A DNA stretch of 64,000 nt from Tetranychus cinnabarinus (lineage: Eukaryota; Arthropoda; Arachnida; Trombidiformes; Tetranychidae): the NCBI GenBank assembly GCA_022266195.1, contig WHVY01000003.1, positions 868,001 to 932,000 on the forward strand. The letters are read 5' to 3'. The notes under the pieces are model-generated. The model had not been told where the DNA came from. It made no database searches and saw only the letters and a program-made list of their open reading frames with translations. The position numbers and the translations under genes are program-made. Below, piece by piece: positions 51,001 through 61,900 of this stretch (positions within the stretch are counted from its first letter, which is position 1; each line of letters starts with the position of its first letter).

Positions 51001-52808
51001 AGACTGTCATTAAATATGGTTTAGTTGTTTAATTGTAATTAATGTCAATTTATTTTGGGCCAGTTATTTAAAAGGCAATCTGATTTTGTTGATATTGACA
51101 AAAAGATTTTGTAATATGATGTAAAAAATGTAAGACAAAGTTGATTTGAGTTTTTTTAATTGTTTCCCAATTGGTTGAGAAATGGATTGAAACAATTGAA
51201 AAATTACAATCAATCACTGATAGTTAACGGATGAAGGATAAAAGAAACCATATTTAATGAGTCATAAATTTAAATTAAACTGTTATTAATCAAGCTTGGT
51301 GGTTGTTTTTCATTATCAGAAGGAACAATTGAAATTTATATTTAGATGGTGACATACCTTGAACATAACCAGTATCAAAATCATACATAATATAAGTCAT
51401 AAGAAGTTGACGAAGCTTCTCAACGTTTCCAGGGTTGGACTCAGAATAAAAGGAGTGGGTTCGATCACAGCGAACAACATCTCTGTCTGTAATTGAAGAT
51501 TGATTAAAAAAAGAAGATTGAAAATATATTTTAACAATTCAAACAATGAAACTCAGTTGGAAATATTAAACCAATAACAACAATAAAGATGAACAAGAAA
51601 AAAGGCTAAGATCAACGGCTAAGGCTCGAATAATGGTGTTCAATGGTCTTAAATAATCAACTATTAGTATTACGTAAAATTGGTAACAATTGAACAGCGA
51701 TAGTAGGGGGTAAGCATTGTTCAGTAATAAAGACACATATGATCTAGGTCTGATCAGAATAATGGTAATGATGCAAATCAAATGACTGATAACCCCAATT
51801 TATGCTTTTGTGTTAACATGCTGTTAGCTGAAGATTATGATTGTTTGTATGTTATTTGTTGTAGGCCAATGTTTTTCTGTATTAATATATTAGTCCATCT
51901 AAAAATATCAATAAATAGCCTTTGTGTAACAATCAATAAGTAACATTAATAATCTTCATTTAACTCACCAATTAATGATTTTCGTTCCCTGTAGGCAGTA
52001 AATCTTGCTTCTTGATCTGGTAAAATTGTTTTCCATTGGTTGGAATAGTAAGTGTAGACTAAGTTTAAATCTTTCCAATCAAGACTATATTTTTCGGTAA
52101 TGCAAAGAATAGTTGGCCATAATATACGCCTCAGTTTGTTACTTTGAATACCCTGAAATTTTAATATGAAAAAAGAAGATTAATTCAATTAATTTATGAA
52201 ATAGACGTGAGAAAAAGATCAAAAGGGGTGGTTAGATCAACTGAATGATTAACTCAAGGTGAGCTCTAACAGAAACTTACCCCTTGAAAGATACGCTCAA
52301 GAAGTACTCTTCGAGGTGCGTTTGCATATTTTTGATTATATTCCTCTGCAGTTAAAGGTGGAACTCGTTGCTGAGGAATAGAACAATCAATAGGTGGTAA
52401 TGCTGGAGGTGGGTGGTTCATGGGAGCCGGATTGGACATTTGATGATGCCCATAGGTAGCACCTTCCTCCCTTTGTCTGACATATCCCAAAGGGTCTCTT
52501 AAAGTGTTCCGTATATCGGCCATTGTAGGTCCTTCATATTCTTCGTATGGATTAAGAACAAGATTGGTAACTTTAGAGAATTGAGTCAATGCTGTTGTCC
52601 AAGGTTCACGAAGAATCCTACTGGCAATATGAGTTCGTCTTGGAGGTGGATTATAATGGTCACTGGGTCGTTGAAGGTTTCGTCTAGCTAGATTACAAAA
52701 CTCGACTTGAGGATCGTCATTATCCTCTTCTCTCATTGGATGACTCGTAGATTCATAGGGTTGATTTTGGGATGACTCTGTATCTTGAGTCTCTGGTGGA
52801 GATGACAT
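48073..52808 (-). CDS. TBC-domain Rab GTPase-activating protein, TBC1D15/17-like
   Basis: Seven exons on minus, joined by frame and GT-AG sites: 52808-52281, 52152-51969, 51486-51358, 50601-50510, 50440-50341, 50254-49323 and 48282-48073, giving 724 residues. The N-terminal exon has ALTQFSKVTNLV, like the segment before the TBC domain in TBC1D15/17. The TBC core shows LIDRDVVRCDRTHSFY (arginine finger in IxxDxxR), MYDFDTGYVQGMTDL (glutamine finger in YxQG), FWCFVQVM and YFAFRWIICLFKREF. Both catalytic fingers are present, so it should stimulate GTP hydrolysis by a Rab. The family acts at mitochondria, lysosomes and autophagosomes through Rab7. An insert of about 170 residues, Ser/Pro-rich and disordered, splits the end of the domain before ELFCLCISLAIIRRERD; a similar insertion is known in TBC1D25. 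MTDL replaces the usual MSDL. Two introns carry MITEs. The gene is divergent from ADAT3. Confidence 0.88.
48516..49115. mobile_element. 600-bp MITE in TBC gene intron 6
   Basis: Ends are inverted repeats: TATTAGGGTGTCCCGATC at the left and GATCGGGACACCGTAATA at the right, continuing inward through AAAGCGGGAG and ACTAAAAGTG for about 38 bp with a few differences. TA is the probable target duplication. The interior is non-coding. It lies between exons 6 and 7 of the TBC gene. Confidence 0.85.
50648..50867. mobile_element. 220-bp palindromic MITE in TBC gene intron 3
   Basis: TAAAGGGTGTTCAATG at the left matches CATTGAACACCCTTTA at the right. The arms continue through ACTGGCGGAGCT and its complement and CATGATAAG/CTTATCATG, about 75 bp per arm, with a central loop. 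TA duplication at both ends; no coding capacity. Confidence 0.85.
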
Positions 52809-53669
52809 AACAGTATTTACAGTAAGTTAGATGTTAATATTACACAATAAAAAGGACTTCAGAGGAAGTCAATAAATTCAGTTCAATTAAAAGAAATGAG
52901 ATGATGAAATTCAACCCTATCAAATTGAGCTTTGGCATAAACACTTGAAGAAACTATTTTTCAATAAAAAAATAAATTTCAGATGTTTTTGTTATTTATG
53001 TAATACGAGATCCGGATCCGGGTAAAGTAATCTAGAGATTCTCTGGTTACTTTTTACTGGTTACTGCCATCTATTGTTGAAAATGGGTTCTTTACTTGCC
53101 GACAAAATTTGTCGGACAAATGCAGTTGCAATGTTTTTATTTGTCAAAATTACTTGATTCTGGTTAATGTTCCAATAAATTACCTTTCACCTTACATAAA
53201 TTACGCTTCGAAGTAACAACGTCATCATTGGTAACCCCTTAGATCAAAAAAGTCTACTATAAATTGTTGTAAGCTCATACAAAGTGTTTTCCCCCTTCAA
53301 ATGATGTGTTAAATGAAACAAAGTTAACTGTGAATGGTGAATTGTCCTTTTGATTAAAACTAAGTGTTCAACTTTCCTATACTAAGATTGCAATTTGTTA
53401 GCAATTGTTGCAATTTTCTCTTCAACAAGAGGAGACTTTATTTGTTATAACTCCTAAAAGGGCAATTGTGGTTGTCTATTTCCTACGCTATTACTTTTTC
53501 GTTGTTTTTTACATTGTTTACTTTTTCAGCTATGATGTAAAGTATTAATGTAGAGAGATAAACAAGTTTTGTTAATTAATTGGCGACTGAAAATCACTTC
53601 TGAATTCCAAATTAGACTTGAAGAATATTTTCTAAATTGTTTTTTTCATAGTTTTTCCATTAATTTTGG
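52809..53669. promoter_or_regulatory. Shared divergent promoter region, TBC gene and ADAT3
   Basis: The 861 bp between the two divergent starts must hold both promoters. No TATA box is recognised. A small GC-richer island with AGATCCGGATCCGG at about 53008-53021 is followed by an imperfect palindrome, AGTAATCTAGAGA/TTCTCTGGTTACT (about 53027-53052). Whether these are regulatory is unknown. Confidence 0.4.
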
Positions 53670-54749
53670 ATGGGGTCAGAAGGTTCGATTGATGATATTG
53701 ATAGTTTAGTATCAGTAGAGATTATTCTTGCTGATCAATATGAAACTAAAGATATATGTGAAGGTGATCCACACAAGATTTTTTTGTGAAATTCAAATTT
53801 TTCTAAACTTTATTTATTTCTCATTACAGTCAACGTTTTGGTGGCGACTCTGAAAGATAAGAAAGCTATATCACCTGCCATTAGAAGTTTGGCGAAGTTA
53901 TTTCCTATTTCCAAAGATTTGATCCACTTGAAGAGGGTTAAAATTGACAAAGAAGCCGATAAAATTGAAATAATCATTTGTAAAGTGGATGGAGTTGATA
54001 TAGACCAAATCAAAGTGAAATTATCTGATGTATTAGAGTACTCCAGTGTGAAAATTGCCGCTGTTCCAAGTAATGCACCTCTAAATCGCTGGCAGTTCGA
54101 GAAATCATCACGCCTTTGGCCAACAAATTTTTTTGAAAATAAAGAGTAAGAAAAACGCAATGTACTTCCGACACGATAAAACTAAACTTCTTTTACATAT
54201 TCTAGGATAACTCATAGACTCGATGGAACTTGTCTTGACTCTACTGATCGACTTTTCATTTATCAAATAATGAAAGATTTAGTAAATAGGACAAAGGAAA
54301 ATGTTGACCGAACTTATGGTGCAATCGTAACATCAAATTTTCAAGTTTTGGTTATTTCTGGTGATAAAATTAATGATCATCCCTTACGACATTGTTCAAT
54401 GAATTTGATTGATTTAATGGCTTCAACTCAAGGTGGCGGAGTTTGGTATAATCAAGGAAAACTTGATGAAAATTCATCACTGTTAAGTACAGAGTATGAC
54501 CCTGATGCTTATTTATGTACTGGACATGACGTTTATTTAACCAAAGAACCTTGTATAATGTGTTCCATGGGCCTTCTCCATTCAAGAATTAGAAGAATTT
54601 TCTTTTTGGATCAATCCATAAATACATTGGATATGCCATTACAAAAAGGATGTCCGGACGATTTCGCTTTATCCAAAATGAAGCTACACACAAATTCTGA
54701 CATAAACCATCGATTTGATGTTTGGCGAGTAAAATTAAAAAAATGTTGA
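53670..54749 (+). CDS. ADAT3: tRNA-specific adenosine deaminase subunit 3 (non-catalytic partner of ADAT2)
   Basis: Three exons, 53670-53763, 53830-54145 and 54206-54749, encode 317 residues (human about 350). The N-terminal half is the family-specific region (SPAIRSLAKLFPISKDLIHLKRV; NAPLNRWQFEKSSRLWP). The C-terminal half is a cytidine-deaminase fold with the zinc motif HPLRHCSMNLID and YLCTGHDVYLTKEPCIMCSMGLLHSRIRRIFF, ending NHRFDVWRV. The zinc ligands His and PCxxC are kept, but the catalytic Glu of HAE is Ser here (H-C-S). That is the hallmark of ADAT3/Tad3, a pseudo-enzyme that pairs with ADAT2 to convert A34 to inosine in tRNA anticodons. Both introns are short (60-66 bp). The gene converges with the RING gene, 107 bp away. 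Confidence 0.92.
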
Positions 54750-54856
54750 GAATAGACATCTCTTTGTTTAAATCCAAGTGGGGAATGTAATCGGGTTTTA
54801 ATATTACGATCAGTTATTATTTCGTGTGGTGCTATACATGATTACACTGATCAGAA

Positions 54857-55722
54857 TCATCTATTAACATCACCTCTTCTTCTCCTAACTTCAGATCTTC
54901 GGTCAGAAGCGGAACGTACATCTATTTAAAATTATTCATGATTAATATCTACTGTAGAAGTACTGAGGCCATACAAATTGATTTACCTGATTCTTGGTTA
55001 CCCCTTCTTCGCCTACCACGACGATTGGCTCGTGCTTGATTGCGCTGTCGACGATTTCTTCTTCTACGACGAGTTTGTCTATTCACTCCTGAGCTAAAAT
55101 AATTGTTCTCCGGTCGATTTTCTCTTGGTTGAAATATTTCCATTTGAAGTTGTCTACTGGGCTCCACGATTCCACTGTTTTGAGATCGAGGTGATGTATT
55201 GATTCCAACATCTCTAATAGTTGGTAAAACAATGTTTTCAGGCCATGTGATAAAATTGAATGAATCGTTGGTTATTGTTGAATCACTCGAGCTGACAGGA
55301 CTAGAAATTGGTGATACTTTTTCTAATTTAATATTGGCCAATTGGCAATACCGGCGAATCAAATTATCAACCATCAATACTCGACTTCGATTGGAATAAT
55401 TCACTCGGCAAATAGGACATCGACCTGTCTCTCGTCTCCATTGGGCCAAACAATTGCAACAAAAGGTGTGCGAGCAATTAATATTCACTGCATTGTTAAC
55501 CAACTGTTGACAAATGGCACATTTCAACTCACTCTCTATCAACTCACAAAGCTGCTCATACATTCCAGAGTTTTGATTAACATCTGAAACCCCACTAGAT
55601 GCTGTACTACCAATCATAGTTGAAACCGATGACCCACCATTATTAGATTGATCAACTTTCGATTTATCGTTCTTTTTGGATCCACTTTTACTCCCATTTT
55701 TTTCAGTATTGTTAGAACTCAT
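54857..55722 (-). CDS. RING-finger E3 ubiquitin ligase, RNF8/CHFR-like RING
   Basis: The ATG at 55722 starts a protein with a Ser/Asn/Lys-rich N-terminus, a short helix (YEQLCELIESELK) and a C3HC4 RING at residues 68-105: Cys68, Cys71, Cys83, His85, Cys88, Cys91, Cys102, Cys105. After it, VLMVDNLIRRYCQ matches the helix following the RING in RNF8. No FHA domain is present, so orthology to RNF8 is doubtful. The C-terminus is strongly Arg-rich (RRRRRNRRQRNQARANRR). Read straight through, the frame stops at 54949 (257 residues). A better model splices donor TCAG|GTAAATC (exon end 54987) to acceptor TTAAATAG (exon start 54921), keeps the Arg-rich character (RRSEVRRRRGD) and stops at 54857 (266 residues). 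The tail may bind nucleic acid or direct nuclear import. Confidence 0.82.
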
Positions 55723-56154
55723 TTAAACAAACGTAAATCTTGAAAACCAAACAATCAAACAAATGAAGAAAAAATTACAACAAAAAAGGACTATATTAAC
55801 AACAATGTACCAATTACATCCACTTTAAGAGGGATGACCAATCAAACAGCTTTTGGATTCTATAATAATGTCTCAAGGATTTTACTCCCAAAGTGTCATC
55901 GTTGTGAATAATTGTTTCAATAATACAGCATATAAACAGATTTATCTCTGTATAAGCTAAATCAGCTAACAGACACGTTATTTAGACTCATTAAACAATT
56001 GACTAGTAACTAAATTCGAGACAAACAATTACATTTTTTCGATTCAATGAGAGACTGAAAACAAAATTTAAATGTCTATTAAATATGGAAAATAGACGAA
56101 CTAATTTACCAGCATATTGAATGAAAATCTCAATAATACTAGGTTTCCATAGAA
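55723..56154. other. Spacer between RING gene and tRNA gene
   Basis: No gene seen. It should contain the promoter of the minus-strand RING gene. No TATA box recognised. Confidence 0.5.
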
Positions 56155-56227
56155 GCCGAAATAGCTCAGTTGGGAGAGCGTTAGACTGAAGATCTAAAGG
56201 TCCCTGGTTCAATCCCGGGTTTCGGCG
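56155..56227 (+). tRNA. tRNA-Phe (GAA)
   Basis: A 73-nt cloverleaf: acceptor stem GCCGAAA/TTTCGGC with discriminator G, D arm GCTC-AGTTGGGA-GAGC, anticodon stem TTAGA/TCTAA with loop CTGAAGA (anticodon GAA at 56188-56190), variable loop AGGTC, T arm CCTGG-TTCAATC-CCGGG. All stems pair. No intron, and CCA is not encoded, as expected for a nuclear gene. Internal A box (TAGCTCAGTTGG) and B box (GGTTCAATCC) are present, and T6 at 56239-56244 should end Pol III transcription. Confidence 0.98.
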
Positions 56228-56238
56228 GATTCACTTCC

Positions 56239-56244
56239 TTTTTT
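56239..56244 (+). terminator. Pol III terminator of tRNA-Phe
   Basis: Run of six T residues 12 bp after the tRNA 3' end. Confidence 0.8.
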
Positions 56245-57685
56245 GTTCTGGAGTCATTAATTAGGTCAACAACATAACTATTAATGATTTTTTTAGTTAC
56301 TTGCACACAACTCAGTGATACTCATTGTTCCCAGAAGATGCCATGCAAACAATGAACACTTGTGTTTTTTTTGATGTAGACAAGTGAAGAAACCTGTTAT
56401 AAAACCTTCGGATTTATTCCAATAAAGAAGTAAACATTAGTATCTTTGGATTGGTTTGAGTTTATCCTAATTAATTTAAAATGATCAATCATTTCTTAGT
56501 AAATATTGGGAAAATAGTTAATTTTAAATACAAGTATTGTTTAAACTCATCCATAATCTTGATTAATTACACAATTTGATGCTCCAATGTCTGAGATTAG
56601 AGAAGAGCAGAAATCTTTACTCAAAAGGGAAGCTTCCCAGGCCAGTCAGATAAAAATCAATATTTTCATGATAAAACGATTTGGTTCTATGAGTATTTAA
56701 TTCCCTCGAAAGCTTTAGATTCGCAAATCAAAGATAACGCAGAAAAACTGTATCAAGAAATAATTTTTTTACATTTTAGCATGATGAGGATACAAAACAG
56801 AAAGGTTCATACAATGAGATACCATTGCTTATCTCAATGATGTGTATGACAATGTATCTCATTGTGTGGGAATAAATAGCGTTTTCGAGCCTTCTCTTCA
56901 TTTGCGAATCAAAAGATGGCGAAGTTTAGTGTTAGTTATTAGCACAAATAAAATGAGACACGAATCATTGAAATCGGTCTGAGTGACCTGGAATCCTTCC
57001 CTTGTCAGTAATCAGAAATCACTTTATTTATCTTGCTTTTCATAATAAGATATTAATAATAATTGAAAATATCATGTTTTCTTGGTTATCCTTTCAACAG
57101 TCGACTCGATGGTTGATAATAGTTTAGGGAGATTATAATCAAATTGGTGATGCAATCTAATGTGTTGAAGGGTAAAAGAGATTATTTTGCGAATGAAAAA
57201 TTTGGCTCTCAAATGGTGTCGGTTCAATGTCTAAAATTAATTTTGTTACTTTTAAACTGAGAGACCTAATTTAATTTAGTCTAAAAATATCACTAAGATT
57301 TTAATTCTTACAGTGTTTAAATATTTTTGGAAGGCTTGTATTTCTTTTACTTCTATCTTTTACATTCTCTTTTTTTTACAGTCAACTGTGATAATTTAAG
57401 ACACTTTGTTCGCTTACCTTGCACCCAAATGTTGGTTGCTTCAAAATATCTTTGGTTCCATCACAATCACCATCATAACCCATTGTACTGGTACAAGTCC
57501 AGAAGCCAAATGAGAATATCTTTCCACCATTTACTCCATCAACTATCTATCGCTTCATCTATAACTGTGTTTTAATTTGGTGAGCTGCTCTATCACCATT
57601 GTTCATCATAGTTCATAAACAAAGAACATAGTCAACAACTTTTATACTTTGTTAATTGAAGGTTGTATAAGTTCACAAATTAAAG
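56245..57685. other. Intergenic region upstream of the TRIC channel gene
   Basis: No gene seen. A 12-bp inverted repeat, ACAATGAGATAC/GTATCTCATTGT, is at 56811-56865. The right part should include the channel's promoter and leader; an 82-codon frame at 57327-57575 has no recognisable domain. Confidence 0.5.
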
Positions 57686-58774
57686 ATGGACCCAGAGCAA
57701 TTTCTTGATATTGCTAATGCCGTGATTAAGATAAAAGTGTTCCCATACTTTGAGATGGCCCATGCAGTGATTAGCTGTCTTTACATAAGGGAAGATCTAG
57801 GTTCAGGATCACATCCTTTCTCGCGAAAACACCCTTTCTCATGTTGGCTATCTTCAATGGTCAACATCTATGCCAGTGTTATTTTGGCCAACTTTCTTCT
57901 TGGTGAACCCATCATAGGTGCTTTTAAAAATCCGAATCAAATTATCTTATCCACTGTCGTCTGGTATCTTATATTTTACTCGCCCTTTGATTTTGCTTAT
58001 AAAGCATGCAAATTTATTCCCTGTAAAGTTATATTATCCGCTATGAAGGAAGTTATCCGATGTAAAAAGATTTATGATGGTGTTTCTCATGCTTCAAAAG
58101 TATATCCAAACGGATTTATCATAATGGTTATTGTAGGGACAGTTAAAGGTACGTTACTGGATACTTTTTTATTCCTATATGAAATTGTAACTCTAATTTT
58201 TGTTTTACTTTTCTCACAGGTAATGGTGCAGGTTTTATCAAGATTATAGAACGTTTAATGAGAGGGGTTTGGACACCTAATGCCATGGAAATTTTAACAC
58301 CATCTTTGTGAGTTTGTATTTCGTCAAACTAATTTTAAATTTTGTCTTCATATATTAATCTGTTTCTTTTTTTGCCAATCCATTTTCAGTGCAACCAAAG
58401 CTTCAATTGCTGCTTCGATTATTTTTATCATTGACAAGAAAACTGATTGGATCTCAGTTCCTCATGCTCTCATCTACTTTGGAGTAGTCATCTTCTTTGT
58501 ATATTTCAAATTATCTTCCATGCTACTTGGAATCCATGATCCTTTTATTCCATTTGAAAATCTCTTCTGTGCCATCTTCTTAGGAGGTGTTTGGGATGCA
58601 TTGAGTCACATTATATCAAATGGTAATATACACAATCCTTAGTTATCGATGTGGTTTAATTTGCTATTTTTAATAATAATAATCTTTTTTTGCATCTTTA
58701 CAGCCAAGAAAGGTGATGATAACGGTCCCAAGGTTGAGATACCAAGAAGAGATGAAACGAAAAAGAAGGATTGA
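57686..58774 (+). CDS. TMEM38B: Trimeric intracellular cation channel (TRIC, TMEM38 family)
   Basis: Four exons, 57686-58148, 58220-58307, 58390-58622 and 58704-58774, encode 284 residues, the normal family length. The start ATG has context AAAGATGG. Family marks: ANAVIKIKVFPYFEMAHAVISCL near the N-terminus, SRKHPFSCWLSSMV, WYLIFYSPFDFAYK, KEVIRCKKIYDGVSHA, the conserved VGTVKGNGAGF, LMRGVWTPNAMEIL, and a Lys-rich C-terminus (DETKKKD) like an ER retention tail. TRIC channels form homotrimers in the ER/SR membrane and carry K+ counter-current to support Ca2+ release. Arthropods usually have one TRIC gene, so the A/B symbol is approximate. Introns are 71-82 bp. It converges with ferroportin, 196 bp apart. 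Confidence 0.93.
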
Positions 58775-58970
58775 ATGACTAATGAATTACGAATAGTTAG
58801 CGAATCTGTTTCAAATTGCTTTTAATCGGACGAATCACTTAAGATAAACACTCATTTTTGCATTAATCATCATGTTATTTAATTTATCATTAAATTTACA
58901 TCCATTTTGTACATAAGAAAAAGTACAAAATTAAATTATTGTAATATTATCTTATTCAATTGGCACAGTT

Positions 58971-61900
58971 TCAAACAACTGTATCAGCGACAGTCCGGCT
59001 AATGTTTGCCATATCTTTATCCACACTAATAGATTTGGTTTTCAATTTTTTGAGGCAATTGATTGTGTAAAATATAGAAATTAAAGTAGCTATCAATATG
59101 GAACCATAAGAAACTAGAATTAATATGTAAAATTGAGATACACTGGACAGAATAGCGGTTATAATGAATTTGATTAGCTCGGCTGATGTATTAACACTGT
59201 TTTGTATACCTCCAATCAAAGGTGGATTTGGAGTTGTTGTTTGAATCAATTGATTAGTCGCCAAATCTGCTGACCATAAACCAATCCGTGATAAAGTTAT
59301 TCCAGCTAGAAATAGTACAATTGATGGGTCATATTTGAATAATTTAACTCCTAAGAGATGAGATGGAGCAAAAACGATAATTAAACATAATGTTAAGGGT
59401 ATTATATCCAGGAAATAACCAATTGTTGTTATTTTATTGAGATTTGAGTGTTTAACCATTGATTGGAAAAATATTGTGCCAATGATTCCGGTAACAGCTC
59501 CAAGAACACTTATTATCCCAATTACACTCTCAGTCACTCCTTGTGATTTGATGAAACCAACTGTTATTGAATCAAAACCCAATACAGAAAGATAAATTAA
59601 ACCAAATGAAATACCAGGCAAACCAAAATATTTCAAATAGCTAACAATTGATTCGATGAAAGTGACTTTATTTTTAATGCTGTTTTCAACTGCTAGATCT
59701 GATCCCACAGTTGTTAATGTTTTATCTTTAGCTAATTCAGGGACTGATTTGTAAATTTTGACCATAATTAAATATTCGAGTAAACCAGAAACTACATTGA
59801 AAAACATCAAAAACAATGCAGAAGCCAAACTTGACCATTCCATTATAAAACCAACAATAAGTGGAGCAATCGTTTTCATTATTAAATCAATCCGCCTCAA
59901 AGTAGCATTCAGCTCTGTACAATGTTAGGAAATGGAATGATTATTAATCGAAGTCTAATTGTAATTAAGTCGATATTGGTTTAAATGAAGTAAATTATTT
60001 ACCTGATAAATTTCCGCCATTCTTAGAAATAACAATAATCCAATCTTTTTCAAGGGACAAAGTGTAGCCATAAGAAAAGACTTGAGCAAGGGCTGAAAAA
60101 ATTACCAGAATACATGGAGCGATCTTATCTGCAATCTGAGCAATTGAATTGATTAATTAAACATCTAATTGCATGAAAAAGATTATTCAAAAGCAATATT
60201 TATATGAAATTGCATCATTAAAACTCACCCGATTCAACGATGGACCAAGAATATCATCTCCAATGAAGTAAAACGCGACAAAAGTAGCACTTATGAAGAC
60301 GCAAAAGTTTTGGACGAACAAGAAGACAGCAACCTCTTTGAGTCTCGGTGCTTTTGATATCCAACGACCAAGATATGGCACTATTATAATGGTTAAAGAT
60401 GATGCTAAGATTCCGTGAAGAGCTGACAATAGCAATGAGTCAGGATTCAATTTGATTAAATATAATCCAATAGCAAATTCCCAGCAGCGGTCGCCCTAAA
60501 GTAACACAAAGTACTGATCGATATTATTGTACATTAGATTGTTTTGTTAATAAAAGACACAATTAACACAATTTTCAATCATTAAAAGACTAATTTGCAG
60601 TCAAATTCTGCATAAATAGCAATAAGTTTGAGTCACCGACATTGCGTTTTGAATATAACGACTGTAGCCTCCAAGAAAAAGATCATCTTAAGCTAACTAG
60701 TCATTAAACACCCAAAAATAGTCTATTTTATTGCCATTTACAATACAATATCAACCAGTTTGTTGCTTAAAAGAAACATTTGTGCACAAGTTGACACAAA
60801 TAGACAGAAACGCGACAGAAATGGGTGAAAGTTAATTTCTTGCAAATTAAAACTCTGTCGATCTATATAGGTATTAAAACTATGTCCGTTAGTGCTATTA
60901 AAAGTTTTCTCTGACCAATAGTTTCCTAGAAAATTGAGTTCGAAGTTGAAACTTTGATGACCTTTTGTGCAATTATGGAAGCAGATTCTGCCATGAAACT
61001 TATATCACAGATGATAATTTGAATGATCAACCAGAAAATGGACTTATAGTGAGCAATAAAGTTTTCCGTCCAAAATAAAACGCATAAGTTCGATTTTTAT
61101 TTAAAGCTGTCGCATTTAGTGACCCAAATTTTTAGAAAGCTGAAACTTAGTTTCCGTTACTAAAAATTGTCTCTTCATATCATGGATTGAATAATTTTTG
61201 CAAATAATCAATAGTTCTCTCGATTTTGGCATTTGACCTGAAAACTTTGACGCTAAATATTTCGAAGATAGTAGCATTTAAATTAACCATTCTTTGTCCA
61301 AACATTAGATTTTATCATGGGTTATAAAATGGTATGATTAAATGTGTGTTATAATGAATATTCTTTGAACAAACGCGATTTGAGTTTGAGCAGACATTTA
61401 GCTTTATAAATCAATTTTAAAATCTGGTAACAGAATAATCAAATGCTATAACTTTCTTTGTGGGATCTTGAATAATTTCATATGTTGATATATTATGGTT
61501 CATAATAAAATCTAATGTTTGGTCAAAGAATGGTGTCTTTAAGTGCTACCATAATCGAAATATTTAGCGTCAAATTTTCCAGGTCAAATGCCAAAATCGA
61601 GAGAGCTATTGATAATTTTCAAAAATTATTAAATCCATGATATTAAGAGACAGTTTTCAGTTACGGAAAATAAGTTTCAGCTCTCTAAAAATTTCGGTCA
61701 CTAAATGCGACAGCTTTAACTAAAAATCGAACTTATGCGTTTTATTTTGGACAGAAAACTTTATTGCTCACAATAAGTGCATTTTCTGGTTAATCATCAA
61801 AAGCATCATCAATGGTATAAATTTCATGGCAGAATCTGCTTCCATAATTGCACAAAAGGTCATCAAAGTTTCAACTTCGAACTCAATTTTCTAGGAAACT

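Noticed and set aside
56003..56212. 69-codon minus-strand frame
   Set aside because: Its start lies inside the tRNA-Phe gene and it has no protein features.
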